From positions 16,551,307 through 16,615,306 of the forward strand of contig NC_134031.1 in the NCBI RefSeq assembly GCF_964204645.1: a stretch of 64,000 nt of DNA, given 5' to 3'. The position numbers and the translations under genes are program-made. The notes beneath the pieces were generated by a model that made no database searches, was not told the origin of the DNA, and saw only the letters and a list, made by a program, of their open reading frames with translations. The stretch is from Tubulanus polymorphus (lineage: Eukaryota > Nemertea > Palaeonemertea > Tubulaniformes > Tubulanidae). Shown piece after piece: positions 31,935 through 62,586 of this stretch (its first letter is position 1; every line of letters begins with the position of its first letter).

Positions 31935-34900
31935 TCACGACGCGGCCGTGTTCGTTTTGAGAAGTTCCATCAGCAAACTGAACGACGACACCTCGGCCGG
32001 CAAATCTTTCTGCGCTAACAGTTCTTTGCCCATCATGCTCGTGCGCGCGAGCTCCGGCAAACGAAGCAGCAGTTCGCCGAATTTGTTGCTGCGGTGCGGG
32101 TAGTGCGTGGAAGTGTACAGCATCAACGCGTCGGTGACTTTCTCCTGATAGTCGCGCACGCTGTCGATATCCTTCAATCCTTTCATATCTAGCCGGAAAA
32201 CAAAAAAAAAAAAAAGCGTGATAAAAAATCAACGATAGCTGGAAAACAAACAAAAAAAAAAGCGTGATAAAAAATCAACGATCGTTTTAATGCGTCGACC
32301 ACCAGGGCGAACTTCGGTTATCAGAGTTCGTTGATTATTAACCAACTAATAGAAACCGAACGTCAGTCGTTAGTCGGAACTACAGCGCAGAAATCGTCGA
32401 CCACAGGATTGGGCACGGTCTATATAGTTTGGACCGCGTATCGTCTGGATCCCTAAATCAACAGAGCATTTTCCGGGGGAATAAATCAACAAACAACACA
32501 GGTGGGCCACTTTTATAAGACTTGTTTTTCCCCTGACACGCACGTTGTTATAACTGACTTGATCTGCTAAGAATCCAATCAATTAACACAGTCAAATAGA
32601 TAAGACATAGACAGAAACCGTTTCATTATACGTGTGACCAAGCAATCTCAACTAATTTCCCTGACTTTTCCCTGATTTGTAGCTATTTTGTTACAAAAAT
32701 CCCCGACTTTTCCCCGATTCCCAGGAAAATGACCACCTTGGAGCAGGTTAGCAGGTTACGATCATTGCGAGCAAACTAAACAGCACTCAAACTTACCCGG
32801 AGACATCAGAATGAGAACTTTGAGACAAGCGAACTCGTGCATATCTAACTGTATTCTGTGAAGATATTCGGTCAAATCCATCATGCGATTGACAATCTCG
32901 ACAGCTCCCAGTTCACGCGCCATCTCTAAATCTATCGACCGACTATTGAAAATAGAGAGTTAATGAACATATGAAACCATCTACAATTCCTCATTGTTCA
33001 TTACACGAAAATCGGCGAAATGAAACCATCTATCTGTACCTGTATGATAGCTTGATTTCATTAGGAGTTTGTAAAGACCTCCAGCAACAATCTAAACATA
33101 ACAATTCAGCCCAGCAGTTCTGTAACAGTAATATTTGATCGTCCGTCTGCAATGGAACGAACAACAAAAGTGAATCACTTAGAATCACAATATCATCATC
33201 TGTCGGACTCAATAAAACCCACAGAAATTTTCACAAAACAGACAAGGTGGCAATTTGTCCAATTTACAAATTCTCTTGAGTTTTGTAATGTTATGTTATA
33301 AGTTAACGCAAAATTGCTTATCTGCAGGTGAATATAGGAATCTTTTGGTTTGAAATGTTAAAATGAACCGATTTCTAATGAATCATGTGTTGATAAAAAG
33401 AATACATGGTCATATTAGTGAATCGCGGATATTAGTGAGTTTTCTAGGTTTTTTGGCAATTTTTGCCTTTCCCGAATTTTTCCCCGAACTTACCGAAATG
33501 ACGGCGAAATCGGGCAAACTGCGAGCCCAGCGCACGATCTTATACAAACGTTGATCGGCGAGTTGAAGAAGACTGGTGTAGAAATTATCGTCGGAGTTCG
33601 GCACGTCGTCCTCGTCCTCGGTGAGTAATGATTCCAAATTCATGATGTCGCTGACGAGCTGCGGCACGATCGGTTTCACACGGTCGAAGTCACCGCTCGA
33701 ACCGCTGTTGCCGCTGCGCGTATTGTTCAATATCGACGCTAACGATGTCTGCGGCGTCGTCGCGAACTCGGCGGCGACGACGCCACGACTCGGAGTTGAC
33801 GGCTCCGGTAAATTCGCACCGGCGCCGATCGTGCTCGGTCCGGCTTCCGGCGATCGGGATTGCACTTCCAAACGAACGTTTATTTCGCGATGATGAGGTT
33901 TTTCTTTCTCGGCAGGTGGCTGCGTTCTTTGAGAAACCGATTTCACTTTGCCGATTCGGGGCGAACAACCGTCGTAAATGCTGCGACCACCTCGAGATCG
34001 GTCTTCTCGAATTGCTATGAAAAAGAAGTTGATCGTTTAAGTTCTCATAACTAAACTGATCCAAAAAAGAAGTTTCAGTTTCATTTCTATATCATACGAC
34101 TGACAAATGTTTTCAAAGCCCATTTTAAGACAAATCTAACCTAATACCTAAAATAATACCCTGGATTATTAGCTTTGAACGACTCAATAACTGATGGTAC
34201 TTGAAATAGCAAACAACAGGTGACCATAGGATAACATGGCAAAAGGGTAAAAAAACATTTAAAATTTAAGTTTTTGCACTCTACTGATTCTGGAAAACTC
34301 CTAATGGCGCATTAATTTCGACCCATTCAAAAATAGCTAAATATGTAAATCTAATCAAAGCAACCGCTAGAGTTTGTAATCCTAATTTACTTTTCATCAA
34401 CGCGAATACGTACAATTGATATCTATCTAATTGCATCGAACTCTTTTTAATAAATTCAGCATTTTTATAATCATTTGCAAAAAAATCCCCAAAGAACAAA
34501 GTTTTTTTCTATACGGCAAGTGCCTCACTGACCTTGTACTTTCATTCCGGCATCGACACATTTCCTAAACCGACAAGCAGGACACTTTTTCCTACTGTGC
34601 ACGGTCACCTCGCAATCGTCGGCCCGATGACAGGCGAACACTTTCTTATTCTGAACGGTTCGTTTGAAAAATCCTTTACAACTTTCGCAACAGTAAACAC
34701 CGTAATGATACCCTGAAAAGTAACGAATATCTTTCTTTAATGGCACGATAAATGTGAAGCCGAAGACTTTGATCTACAATCGATAAGACGTGATTTTCAA
34801 GAAAAATGGTTGAAGAAAGTCTCTCTTGGCAAATGCTATGTGAAGTATAAATGTCGAATTTCGCAAATATTCCCTGGCTAGGTTAGAACATAGAATTCGG

Positions 34901-36267
34901 TTAGAACACCATTCATCAAATTCTCAAATACTTCTTACTACAAGACAAGATGAAATCGGCTCCAGGTGCTGCTGCACACGTTAAAGAGGATGCTTACAGA
35001 TCAGATACAAGTTGTAAAGGAGAAAATTTCTTATTTCGAGGAAGCATCTGTATCACTTTCATATCCCAACTAAGTAAACTCATCCTAAATCAGTACTGTT
35101 TATCTCACTAAACCATTTGTGGTTTTTTTTAGCAAATCATTATACAATACACTTATAAACTCGGTTTCTCATCCAGTAACTGCCTAATTGGGTGAAAAAA
35201 ATCCTGGTTAAAACTGTAATGACTTGTTTCTTACAGTGCAACTACAAACATTTCCAATTGCCTGTTTCTCAAAATTGAAGTTTTTAAAAAGTTTTGGGCA
35301 ATTTGTATCCAATAAATAGAGTTTTGAGCACTTTTAAGCATTTTCTATTTAGGTGTATTTAAGAAATCAAGGAGTGGTATGGATCCATAGCGATCAACAG
35401 CAATAGGATAAATCGGTGTGCGTTAAGCCGTTCATCCTTACCTGATACTTTATCCGCACAGATCGGACACGGTCCCATATCTTCAAACTGTTTCACGTAA
35501 TTCGACCACTGCGACGTTTTACCGCTGTCCCTCGTCGGTACGATATACGACGCTTCGCCGGCGTCGTTAATCAGCAGAACGTCAACGCCCTCGTACCGCG
35601 CGCGTTTACCCCCGCCGACGCCCAAGCCGCCGGTCTGCTGCTCGCTCAAACTCGGATCGCTATCGAACACGACCTCCGCGTTCGCGCCGATCTCGCCAGT
35701 CGTACGAGACTGCGTCGACGCGTCGTCCTCGTGCGTGAAGATGATGATCTGCTGTCCGTCGTCGGTGGCGCCGTGATCGCCGGCGCCGCCGTCGTGTTTC
35801 ACCGACCGAGTCGAATGGCCGCCTAAATGAAACACGCCGCCCGTACTCACGTCCGACCGCGGAACTTGAAACACGAGTTTTTTACTGTCGAGACCCGCGT
35901 CCGATACGTACATCTCGTGTGCGTGCGTCGTCGCATTTTCCTCATCGGCCGGTACGACCTCCCACTGCTGCATTTTACCGTCGGCGCGAGTTTCCGTTTT
36001 TAAAATCACCGGCCGCGAACCCCTCGGCCGCGCGGCGTGCGTCGACGCGACCGTTTCTTGCAGTACATACTGCTGCAATTCACCGCCATCGGCGTTAAAT
36101 TCGCCCGTCAGGTCGTTACGCTGAATTATGATATTTCCGTCGGTGTCGCAAAATACGACTTTGTTGGCGTCGTTGCCGCCCGAACCGCCTGGAGTCGACA
36201 GTTGATGGGTGATCGCCTGCAACAGAACCGGCGAAATACCAACCTCTGAGTTACATGTCGTAGCCAT
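31935..36267 (-). CDS. HR39: Nuclear receptor NR5B (HR39 orthologue)
   Basis: Exons 5' to 3': 35442-36267, 34533-34712, 33494-34014, 33040-33146, 32797-32942, 31935-32188; all phases match, giving 677 residues. The long N-terminal region (about 265 residues) is Gly/Asp/Thr-rich and disordered. Zinc finger 1 is [21 protein letters not shown] with P-box ESCKG. Finger 2 contains [16 protein letters not shown]. The A-box [15 protein letters not shown] is the form typical of Drosophila HR39 rather than FTZ-F1 ([10 protein letters not shown]). Ligand-domain landmarks are [71 protein letters not shown] and AF-2 LLMELL near the C-terminus. HR39 competes with FTZ-F1 for the same sites in Drosophila (known). 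The start ATG follows an acceptor at 36289, implying an untranslated first exon. Confidence 0.93.
32501..32740. mobile_element. Dispersed repeat family E, copy 2
   Basis: About 240 bp beginning GGTGGGCCACTTTTAT and ending GACCACCTT. It shares AAGAATCCAATCAATTAACA, GACAGAAACCGTTT, AGCAATCTCAACTAATTTCC and the CCCTGACTTTTCCC motifs with copy 1. It lies in the last intron of NR5B. Confidence 0.65.
34975..35375. mobile_element. MITE family F, degraded copy 2
   Basis: It shares TATCACTTTCATATCCCAAC, CTCATCCTAAATCA, TTTCTCAAAATTGAAGTTTT and AATCAAGGAGT-type sequence with the element at 40614, in the same order. The termini are eroded. It fills much of the NR5B intron between the two halves of the DNA-binding domain, ending about 65 bp from the exon at 35442. 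Confidence 0.5.
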
Positions 36268-36729
36268 TGTATTCTACATTTGTTCCCCGCTGAAAAAAAA
36301 TTGTGAAAAACAAATCAAATCGCAGAACAAATCCAGATTTTCTGAATTTTTGGTTGCTTTTGATATTTTTTCCTTTTGATTGAATTACGATACACTTACT
36401 ACTACAGTTTCAGTTGGATTTGGTGATTAAAAAATTCTATTGATCAATATATTATCCCCTTTCTAACTGATGAAACTAGTCTATAGCACTACCGTACCCG
36501 TTTCTTAATTCAATCAAAAAGGGAAAAAATATCAAAAAGCAAATTGACCAACTGTTAAAATCACCTCCAGCATTTAACGATTAATTAATTGAACTATCAA
36601 ATTATCTAAAAAGTTTTTGTGAGTCTTTTGCTCAAGTCTTTCTTTCTCCTGTCGCCTCAACATTTAACCTACTTGTATTTGTTTACATGTTCAATGTAAC
36701 CTTGAATGTGGAAGGCCAGTAACATAAGG

Positions 36730-37140
36730 ACAAGGTCAGCTTCAAGGAATGTATATAAGAGCCGGCTAAATCAATCGGCAATTTTCAATTTCATCAGGAA
36801 TTTTAAGATAGTGAAAACTGATAATATAAAGTCGATAGCAATTAATAGGTATTTCGTAAAGAATTGGGGGCGTATTTGAAGATATTTTGACTTGATTCGG
36901 ACGACCACAACAAACGCCACCGATTGAGGCGCAAGGTCAGAGAAGAGAAGCGCGTGTGAAGAATGAAGCGCGGCGCAAACGAAAATGAACTCGAGGCGCG
37001 GTCTGACGAATTTCGCCCGTTCTGAACGCCTCGAAGCGCCCATTTTTAACCCGAAAATCAAAATACACACGTCGTCCGTCCTTTAGGTGCTTACCCGTCC
37101 AGAGATATCACCGATAGACACTCCGTTTCGAGTCTGTAAA
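36730..37140 (-). promoter_or_regulatory. Untranslated first exon and 5' region of NR5B
   Basis: Acceptor TTTTTTTTCAG ends at 36290, 22 bases before the NR5B ATG. A good donor, GGACGG/GTAAGC, at 37095 could be the end of a non-coding first exon lying in the CpG-rich stretch up to about 37240. Two CAAGGTCA sequences (36731-36738 and 36932-36939) lie in the predicted intron. They match the NR5 monomer core except for the first base of the 9-mer. The exon is inferred from splice signals only. Confidence 0.4.
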
Positions 37141-37866
37141 CGATAATCTGGAAATAAATAGTCGAAAAACGTCCGTGACCTTTTTCGATAAGAACAATTA
37201 AAATGGCGGCCGCTTTCTCTGGCGCAAGAGAAACGACGGGATTTTATAGAGCATTGAGATTGTAGTCAAATAGCTCATTTACTCGAAAATCACTCGACTT
37301 AATCTATTTTTCTTAAAAAGAAAAGCCCATTCTGGCCAGTTCAGCCTTTGCAAATATGGAATTTAGTATCGAAATGCAGATATTTTGCAGATCTCGATTC
37401 CGAATTTCCGTACGGGTTTGACTGCGAACAGTTCGAATCCCATCTATTCAACACCTACATTTCACTCCCTCATAAAACAATAGATCATGTCAACCAATTA
37501 GTTTAGATCAATCAATACATGAAAAATGTCAATACAAACTATATTTAAGGGAAACACCAAAACGCTTTTAATGTAAATATAATTTAATTGAATTGATACC
37601 AGCAGTGGTAATCGAGGTTTTTTGACAATTAAATTCAATTCAACTTTTTATTGCTCCAGTCCACATATTGACAGATCGAATTGATCCTGGTCGTTTACGA
37701 TTTGTGAGCTGGACTCAGTTCGATAGTTTGTGAGTGTTGCCATTTAAACAAATTCAATGCTGTTTGCTGGATGAAATTATTAAAACAGTCGACTCGGTCC
37801 TGCTGGTGCCAGTGGTTAAATTAATTTTGTAGATCATCTCTGATCACAGATCAGGCAATTAGAAGG

Positions 37867-39976
37867 ATGGAGGACGAAATCGTGAATAAAATTGATCTGC
37901 TGACTTTTTCTACTATACCGTTTGCATTATTAATTAACTCATTTGAGAGGAAAATCCGATGTACGAATCTCATTTATTGGTCGTTCATATTTGTGAGCGT
38001 TTTTGCGACGACGTCAGTTTTAGGCGCTTCGACTGGTAACACGATCGTGTGCGAAAAAAAAGGAAATTGTATTTGCCAAATGGCGGACGGTAGCGGTACG
38101 ATTGATTTAACGAGTTTAGCGGAGCTCGCGCCGGGACAAGATGCCGTGTTCAGTAACGTTACCGGTACCGATTTGAATCTCTACTCGTTTAAACCGTGCG
38201 TCGGATTTACCGAACGTTATTCGAAACACGTCTGCGAAAACGTCGCCGTCTGCGAATACGATCGCAAAAATTCTAAGTATTTGAATCTCGGAAGCCCGGA
38301 CTCCGTCGTGTTTAAAGCAATAGCGACAAACAACAGTACGGTAACCATGGTTTATACTGTCGGTAGGTTGATCGTGGTTTTGGAAGTGGATATTTTTCCG
38401 ATGTGGTATTATTTTGGAAACCCCTATTTTGCCGACATCTATATGACAAGATAGGTTAAGGGTCTGTTTTAGAGCTACGGATAAAAACATTCTAGGGGAT
38501 TCAAAGAGCTCCAGTTTTGCAAAACAGTGTTAACAGGAATAATGCTGCGTCAACTAAATATCCACGGCCTAGGCCTAATGGTTTTGTTGATTTTCTTATT
38601 TCTAATGGTCCACTGACTTAATTCCACCAAGGGCCCAGGTCCACAGTGATTTTAGGTTTCTCTCAGATCAGGGAAAGTCGCATCCTCCCTCGCAATTTCA
38701 GAATCCAGGCATATTTTCTGAATACGACATACATTTATTATAGGTTCTGGCAGTTCGCAGATTACTACGAATATTAAACTACAATGTTCCGATACAAATA
38801 AACTGTCGGTAATTGGTGCTGCGAATAAAAACCTCAGAGAGATGGTTTTATCATCGAAATGTGCTTGTTTAGATGGCTGTTTGAATCGACTCAGCGTAGG
38901 CAGCGTTTTACTCATCACCCTCACGTTCCTCACCGCGACCTATCTTCTTGTTGGTAAGTGCGAAAATTAGGATCGGCTTTCATTTCAACGAATTCAGCCA
39001 TTTATTTCGAGATTTAGTCCAGGGTCTAGGGCCAAATTGAATAAATGGTGGGCATACCCTGATTTTCTTCTAACCAGATCTAAGAGATCGAGGGTCAGTT
39101 ACTCAAAGTTGGTAAGAGTGAACTCTCAAGAGTAGTGGATAATTGCCATAGCCGATGACGATTGAAATCGCATTCTCACCTATCGTTATTCACCGATTAA
39201 CTGTAACCAACTTTTGAGCAACTGACCCCAAAAGTTTATCAAGAGACTTGATTTGCTAACCGTTTTCTGTGGGAGGCTAAAAATCTAGATGAAAGTTAAT
39301 TTAAAATGAACTAAATTTTGATCGAGTTGTCTTATTGATACACATGCCATCTGGTGGGATAACTGGCAAAGAAAGGGTCTTAACAGGGGCGGATCCAGGT
39401 TGCCTTCCATGCCTTCCGGAAGGCAGTCAACATTTTTAAATGCCCTTCAACTATCAAAGTATATGATTTTTTTTAAACTCTGGGAAAAAAATGATTGCTT
39501 CTGGCATGCTTTCAAAAACAAAGTGGTGGTTTTCGGTGGAATTCGGGCGTCGCCGCTGCGTGGCTCGCTGATACAAGTGCAGACAGTTTTCTTTATGATT
39601 ACAATAATATGCCCTATTAAATCTAAGAAGGCAATCAAGTTTGCCCTCTGGGTCCGCCCCTGCTTAATCAAAGTAAAATTATTCTCTTGAACGTACTCAA
39701 TAAGGTTTGATGAAAAGAATTCATCGAGTTAGCCCAATACCAAGTACTGACATCAGATTTAATGAAATTGTTCGGTGTTTTATCGAATTTTTCGATTGAT
39801 TTTCATTTGTAGGTTGTTTGTATAATAAGACGGTGTATAATTCGAGTGGATGCGAATTGATACCGAACTACACATTTTGGTCGGAACTTCCTTCGCTGAT
39901 TAAAGATGGCTACCTATTCTTCATCAGTCCCTGTTTAGGCGATCGAGTCGAATACCGTTATTACGAGCGATTATGA
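37867..39976 (+). CDS. Mannose-6-phosphate receptor-like type I membrane protein
   Basis: Three exons (37867-38362, 38744-38953, 39813-39976) join in frame to 289 residues. A hydrophobic signal segment (IYWSFIFVSVFATTSVLG) lies about 38 residues in; no other ATG is available before it. The luminal domain has cysteines spaced as in the M6P-receptor homology fold (CEKKGNCICQ, YSFKPC, KHVCENVAVC) and N-glycosylation sites (FSNVTG, NNST). Exon 2 ends in the membrane span LSVGSVLLITLTFLTATYLL, very like the M6PR LSVGS span. Exon 3 gives the tail motifs CLYNKTVYNSSGCELIPNY, FWSELPSL and KDGYLFF, and ends YYERL, a YxxPhi endosomal sorting signal. In my manual alignment the sugar-contacting Gln, Glu and Tyr of CD-MPR are not kept, so phosphomannose binding is doubtful. 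It probably cycles between Golgi and endosomes. Confidence 0.8.
39091..39230. mobile_element. MITE family B, copy 3
   Basis: A 140-bp element with GGGTCAGTTACTCAAAGTTGG on the left and the complementary CCAACTTTTGAGCAACTGACCCC on the right, in the second intron of the M6PR-like gene, about 150 bp before MITE A copy 2. Confidence 0.7.
39384..39662. mobile_element. MITE family A, copy 2
   Basis: A 279-bp element beginning CAGGGGCGGATCCAGG and ending GGGTCCGCCCCTG, flanked by CTTAA on both sides. It lies in the second intron of the M6PR-like gene. Confidence 0.78.
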
Positions 39977-40613
39977 TGAAATTCCCCCAGAGACATACAC
40001 TTCGCACAAATTGGGTTCTATTTCACTATTTAGTTTTACGTTTTTCTTAGGCTTAAAATTATCTACGCAGCTTTCCCTGCAATAACTAGAAAAATCATGA
40101 CAAAAATGAAATTCCTTCGAATTATTTATTGTTCATGTGTTTAAGAGACTGGATATTTTGTTTGTGCAATATTTTTAATACTTTTAAACTATATTGAATT
40201 CATTATGCATAATCAATTGCTCACATTAAGACACACCTTGTGTAGTTATTATTTCAAGCTGCTTATTTTAGTAATTTCTTGTCATCGCTTCTATTGGTGG
40301 ATTATTTATTGTACAAATGACATATGCTATACCTGAAATATTTGCGGAATTCAGCTAGACTTGATTGTCAGATGATAGTTTCTCTCAAGAACTCCACAAG
40401 TATTTTACTGTATATACATGTGACTTATAGATCTTCTTTGCCACTACTTTTACAAATGTTTTATTGTTTTGTATATGTGTATTCTATTTGGTGCTCTGTT
40501 TTACTCGAATACAACTGTAATGAATATAAATAGTTATAACTGAACATAACATTACCGTCTTCATATCTTTGACTTTGGTAGAACCCAACTCGGGTTCGGT
40601 TACCTTGTAAAGG

Positions 40614-40927
40614 CAGGGTCCCTACAGATCTGTCATTCCAGGATTGAAGGGCTTTTTAAGCAGAAAATTTCAAGGAGTGTATGCATCACTTTCATATCCC
40701 AATTACTGTAGACTGCTCCTAAATCATCTCTGGTAAACTGTGGAAGATGTGAATAAGGCCTATGACTGCTAACTAGGTCTAAAACCTAAGAATTTTCTAA
40801 TGGCCAATTTCTCAAAATTCAAGTTTTCAAGGACTATCGAGCATTTTGCTCAAAATCTAGGATATTCGAGGACCTTTAAAAGCATTTTTCATTTAGAAAG
40901 AGTTTTCAAGGAGTCGCAGGGACCCTG
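40614..40927. mobile_element. MITE family F, copy 1 (CAGGGTCC ends)
   Basis: A 314-bp element with ends CAGGGTCCCTACAG and GTCGCAGGGACCCTG. The interior has CATCACTTTCATATCCCAA and TTTCTCAAAATTCAAGTTTT, both also found in the degraded copy at 34975-35375. Confidence 0.6.
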
Positions 40928-42587
40928 GAAGGGCCTCCTTATTGGGCATTCGGTCGGGACAAAAGTCATAGTCGTCCAAATCTGAGAAAAACCTCTTCAA
41001 CAATGTAATAAACAAGACACATATTTATCAAGTTATTCATAAAAAGTTTATTAATTTCAATAACATAATTCTTAACAAGATTTAATGGCATCATACACAG
41101 CTGATAGTTTCTATTCGAGCGAGCGATACCCAAATATGAAAGAAGCATTCGAATAATGACGCATATGAAACGAATAAAAGATCTGAATCCTAGCAGTCTA
41201 TAAGATCCTATTTATAAGTGATCTCGAGGCTAATTTTCACCGTTGGAAAAGATCAGATTCTTTACTGATAATACCAATCATGCGTGAAGGAAGCTGGCCA
41301 AGTCTAACCCAAAATAATCCTATATTCAACGTGTCCATGTACGACTGTTCTACAGTATCAGATGTTAGCGAGTTTTGTAGGTTGTAAAAAGAAGCCAGGA
41401 TTCACAGAGGTAAGATTACATCAGTAAAACATAAGCAAACGAACTAGCTTCAAAGTATACATTCTATTTCATAACTAAGCCCGACGAATAACATACTTTA
41501 CTTTACAACACAGGTTATCTTCTTTTCATGAATGTTTACTTTGAAATGGGAAAAATATGCACACAAAATAAGTATTTGTGTGAAGGAGTGGAATGCAAGG
41601 TGTTCGAAATGTTGCCCAATCATGTAACAAAAAACACGACAACGTATAAATTTTTTCAACTGAAAATTGAATAAATTATAAATTACACCGATTTCACAGA
41701 GGTGCACTCAAGTATTTCACGATAATGAATTAAATACGTTGACAACAGCCAGTTTATTGGTGAGTTTATCTATTTTTTACCGTTTACAACAAGCAGGAAA
41801 AAAAATCTTGGTACGAAAAGCTGCACGAGTAGGAGAATCACTCGTCCATCTGATTCACCATCGTTAACAACTAGAGATTAAATACGCGCACTAAAGTTTT
41901 TTTTGTAGAAAAAATCTAAGTAGTGAGTGTGAGATGCAGTACATTCATACTTAACACTCAGTATCACAGTAAATAGATATATAGAGATACCCAGACGCCG
42001 AGGCTGGTAATAACCGGTTTAAATCGGTACCTTACATACAGGCAGTTCATACTGTTATAACCACACCCTTTTTTACTCAATGAATGAATCACAATAAACT
42101 GATTAAAACATTCGTTTTTTTTTTAAATGAAACCCTTCAACTTTCCGAGGTACATGTACACACGTACTCGTCCTAATTATCAAAAAGCCAGTACAAACGG
42201 AATGAATTCCTTTCAAAGACTTCATCACAAATAAGTTGATCTCGACAAATCACTGTATTTCATATACGCACAATACTTTGGGTGTACGTACATTTTATTT
42301 GACCGGGTTATTGAAGCAGATATGGAAAATTAAATAGACTTTCATATATAAATATATGCATATACTCAGTACAACTGACTGTGCTATTTCATTATTATAT
42401 CGTGTTCAGTTGATAATAATTATTTAAAAAAACCTCGAAAGTAGAATAGACTGTACTGTTAAAACAGAGACCCCCTATAGCCACTACACTAAAGAAATTC
42501 CAAGCATCAACTTTTCAAAATCAAGGATTTCAATCCGAAAGAAAAATTATTTTAAGACTCAAATCTTGAACAAGTGAAGTTGATACT

Positions 42588-42702
42588 CAGGACCCAGTTC
42601 CACAGTTGTGAGTTAGAGTTAACTCTGAGTTAAAATTAGTTCATTTTCAATGAGTTAACTCAAAGTCAAATCTTAACACCGAACTGTGGAACTGGACCCA
42701 GG
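42588..42702. mobile_element. MITE family C, copy 2
   Basis: A 115-bp element with ends CCCAGTTCCACAGTTGTGA and GAACTGTGGAACTGGACCC, and the core TCATTTTCAATGAGTTAACTC shared with copy 1. A possible third fragment, TCCACAGTTGTGGGTTAGA, is at about 13466. Confidence 0.7.
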
Positions 42703-43339
42703 TCAGTTACTACATAGTTTGTTAATGTGACAGCGATCATGTTTTCGGTATATTGTAGATACGAGTATATATACTTTATTAGAAGATGAGAACAGATAAT
42801 GGCATTCTCTCTTAGCCTAGACTCGAGTTACTGTGAAAATCAGTTCAATTTTCTTTTCTACTTCGAGAAAATTATGAACAACGTTTAATGAGAGGCCCTA
42901 TATTCGTTTATTACTTGCATCAGCTGCTTCGACCTTGAACCGCTTCATAACTATCAAATCATTCTTCCTTATTCTCCGCAATAAGTGATAGCAGAATTGA
43001 TCGCTCATCCTCGATACCCATCGTCAATACCAACGGTATCATTTTGTCTATTTCGGGGCCGTTCATAAATCTCCCACTTCTCCCGATGGACATACCAGGA
43101 GGGTTGAAAAATCAGCACGCATACATACTTCACGAACAGCCCCTTTACAAATTCATATATTTTCTTATTCGGTTATGAAGTACGAATAAACGAAAACTAA
43201 AATCCTCGTTTTGTCCAAAATAAATATCGATACCACGCGCTATGCGTACTCGCTATATATCACTTCATTTCTAGTTTTGGACCCTGTAGGAGTAAGGAAT
43301 AAGATTCATTTAGTGTCGCAGCGTTCGGACGATGGCGGT

Positions 43340-62586
<19,247 letters not shown>

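Larger units (their letters stand above)
39977..43339. other. Gene-free interval between M6PR-like gene and SCaMC
   Basis: AT-rich DNA between the two convergent genes, with two MITEs (40614-40927 and 42588-42702) and no convincing exon. It should hold both 3' UTRs. A minus-strand AATAAA (TTTATT at about 42906) about 430 bases past the SCaMC stop is a possible polyadenylation signal. TCAAGGTCG on the minus strand (42930-42938) fits the NR5 site consensus and may be chance. Confidence 0.45.

Noticed and set aside
31855..32253. A 132-residue ORF overlapping the NR5B last exon in another frame
   Set aside because: Shadow of the exon at 31935-32188, whose frame contains the conserved [11 protein letters not shown] and AF-2 helix.
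34281..34499. A 72-residue minus-strand ORF in an NR5B intron, considered as an extra exon
   Set aside because: The flanking NR5B exons already join in phase (1 to 1) and the ORF has no receptor motif.
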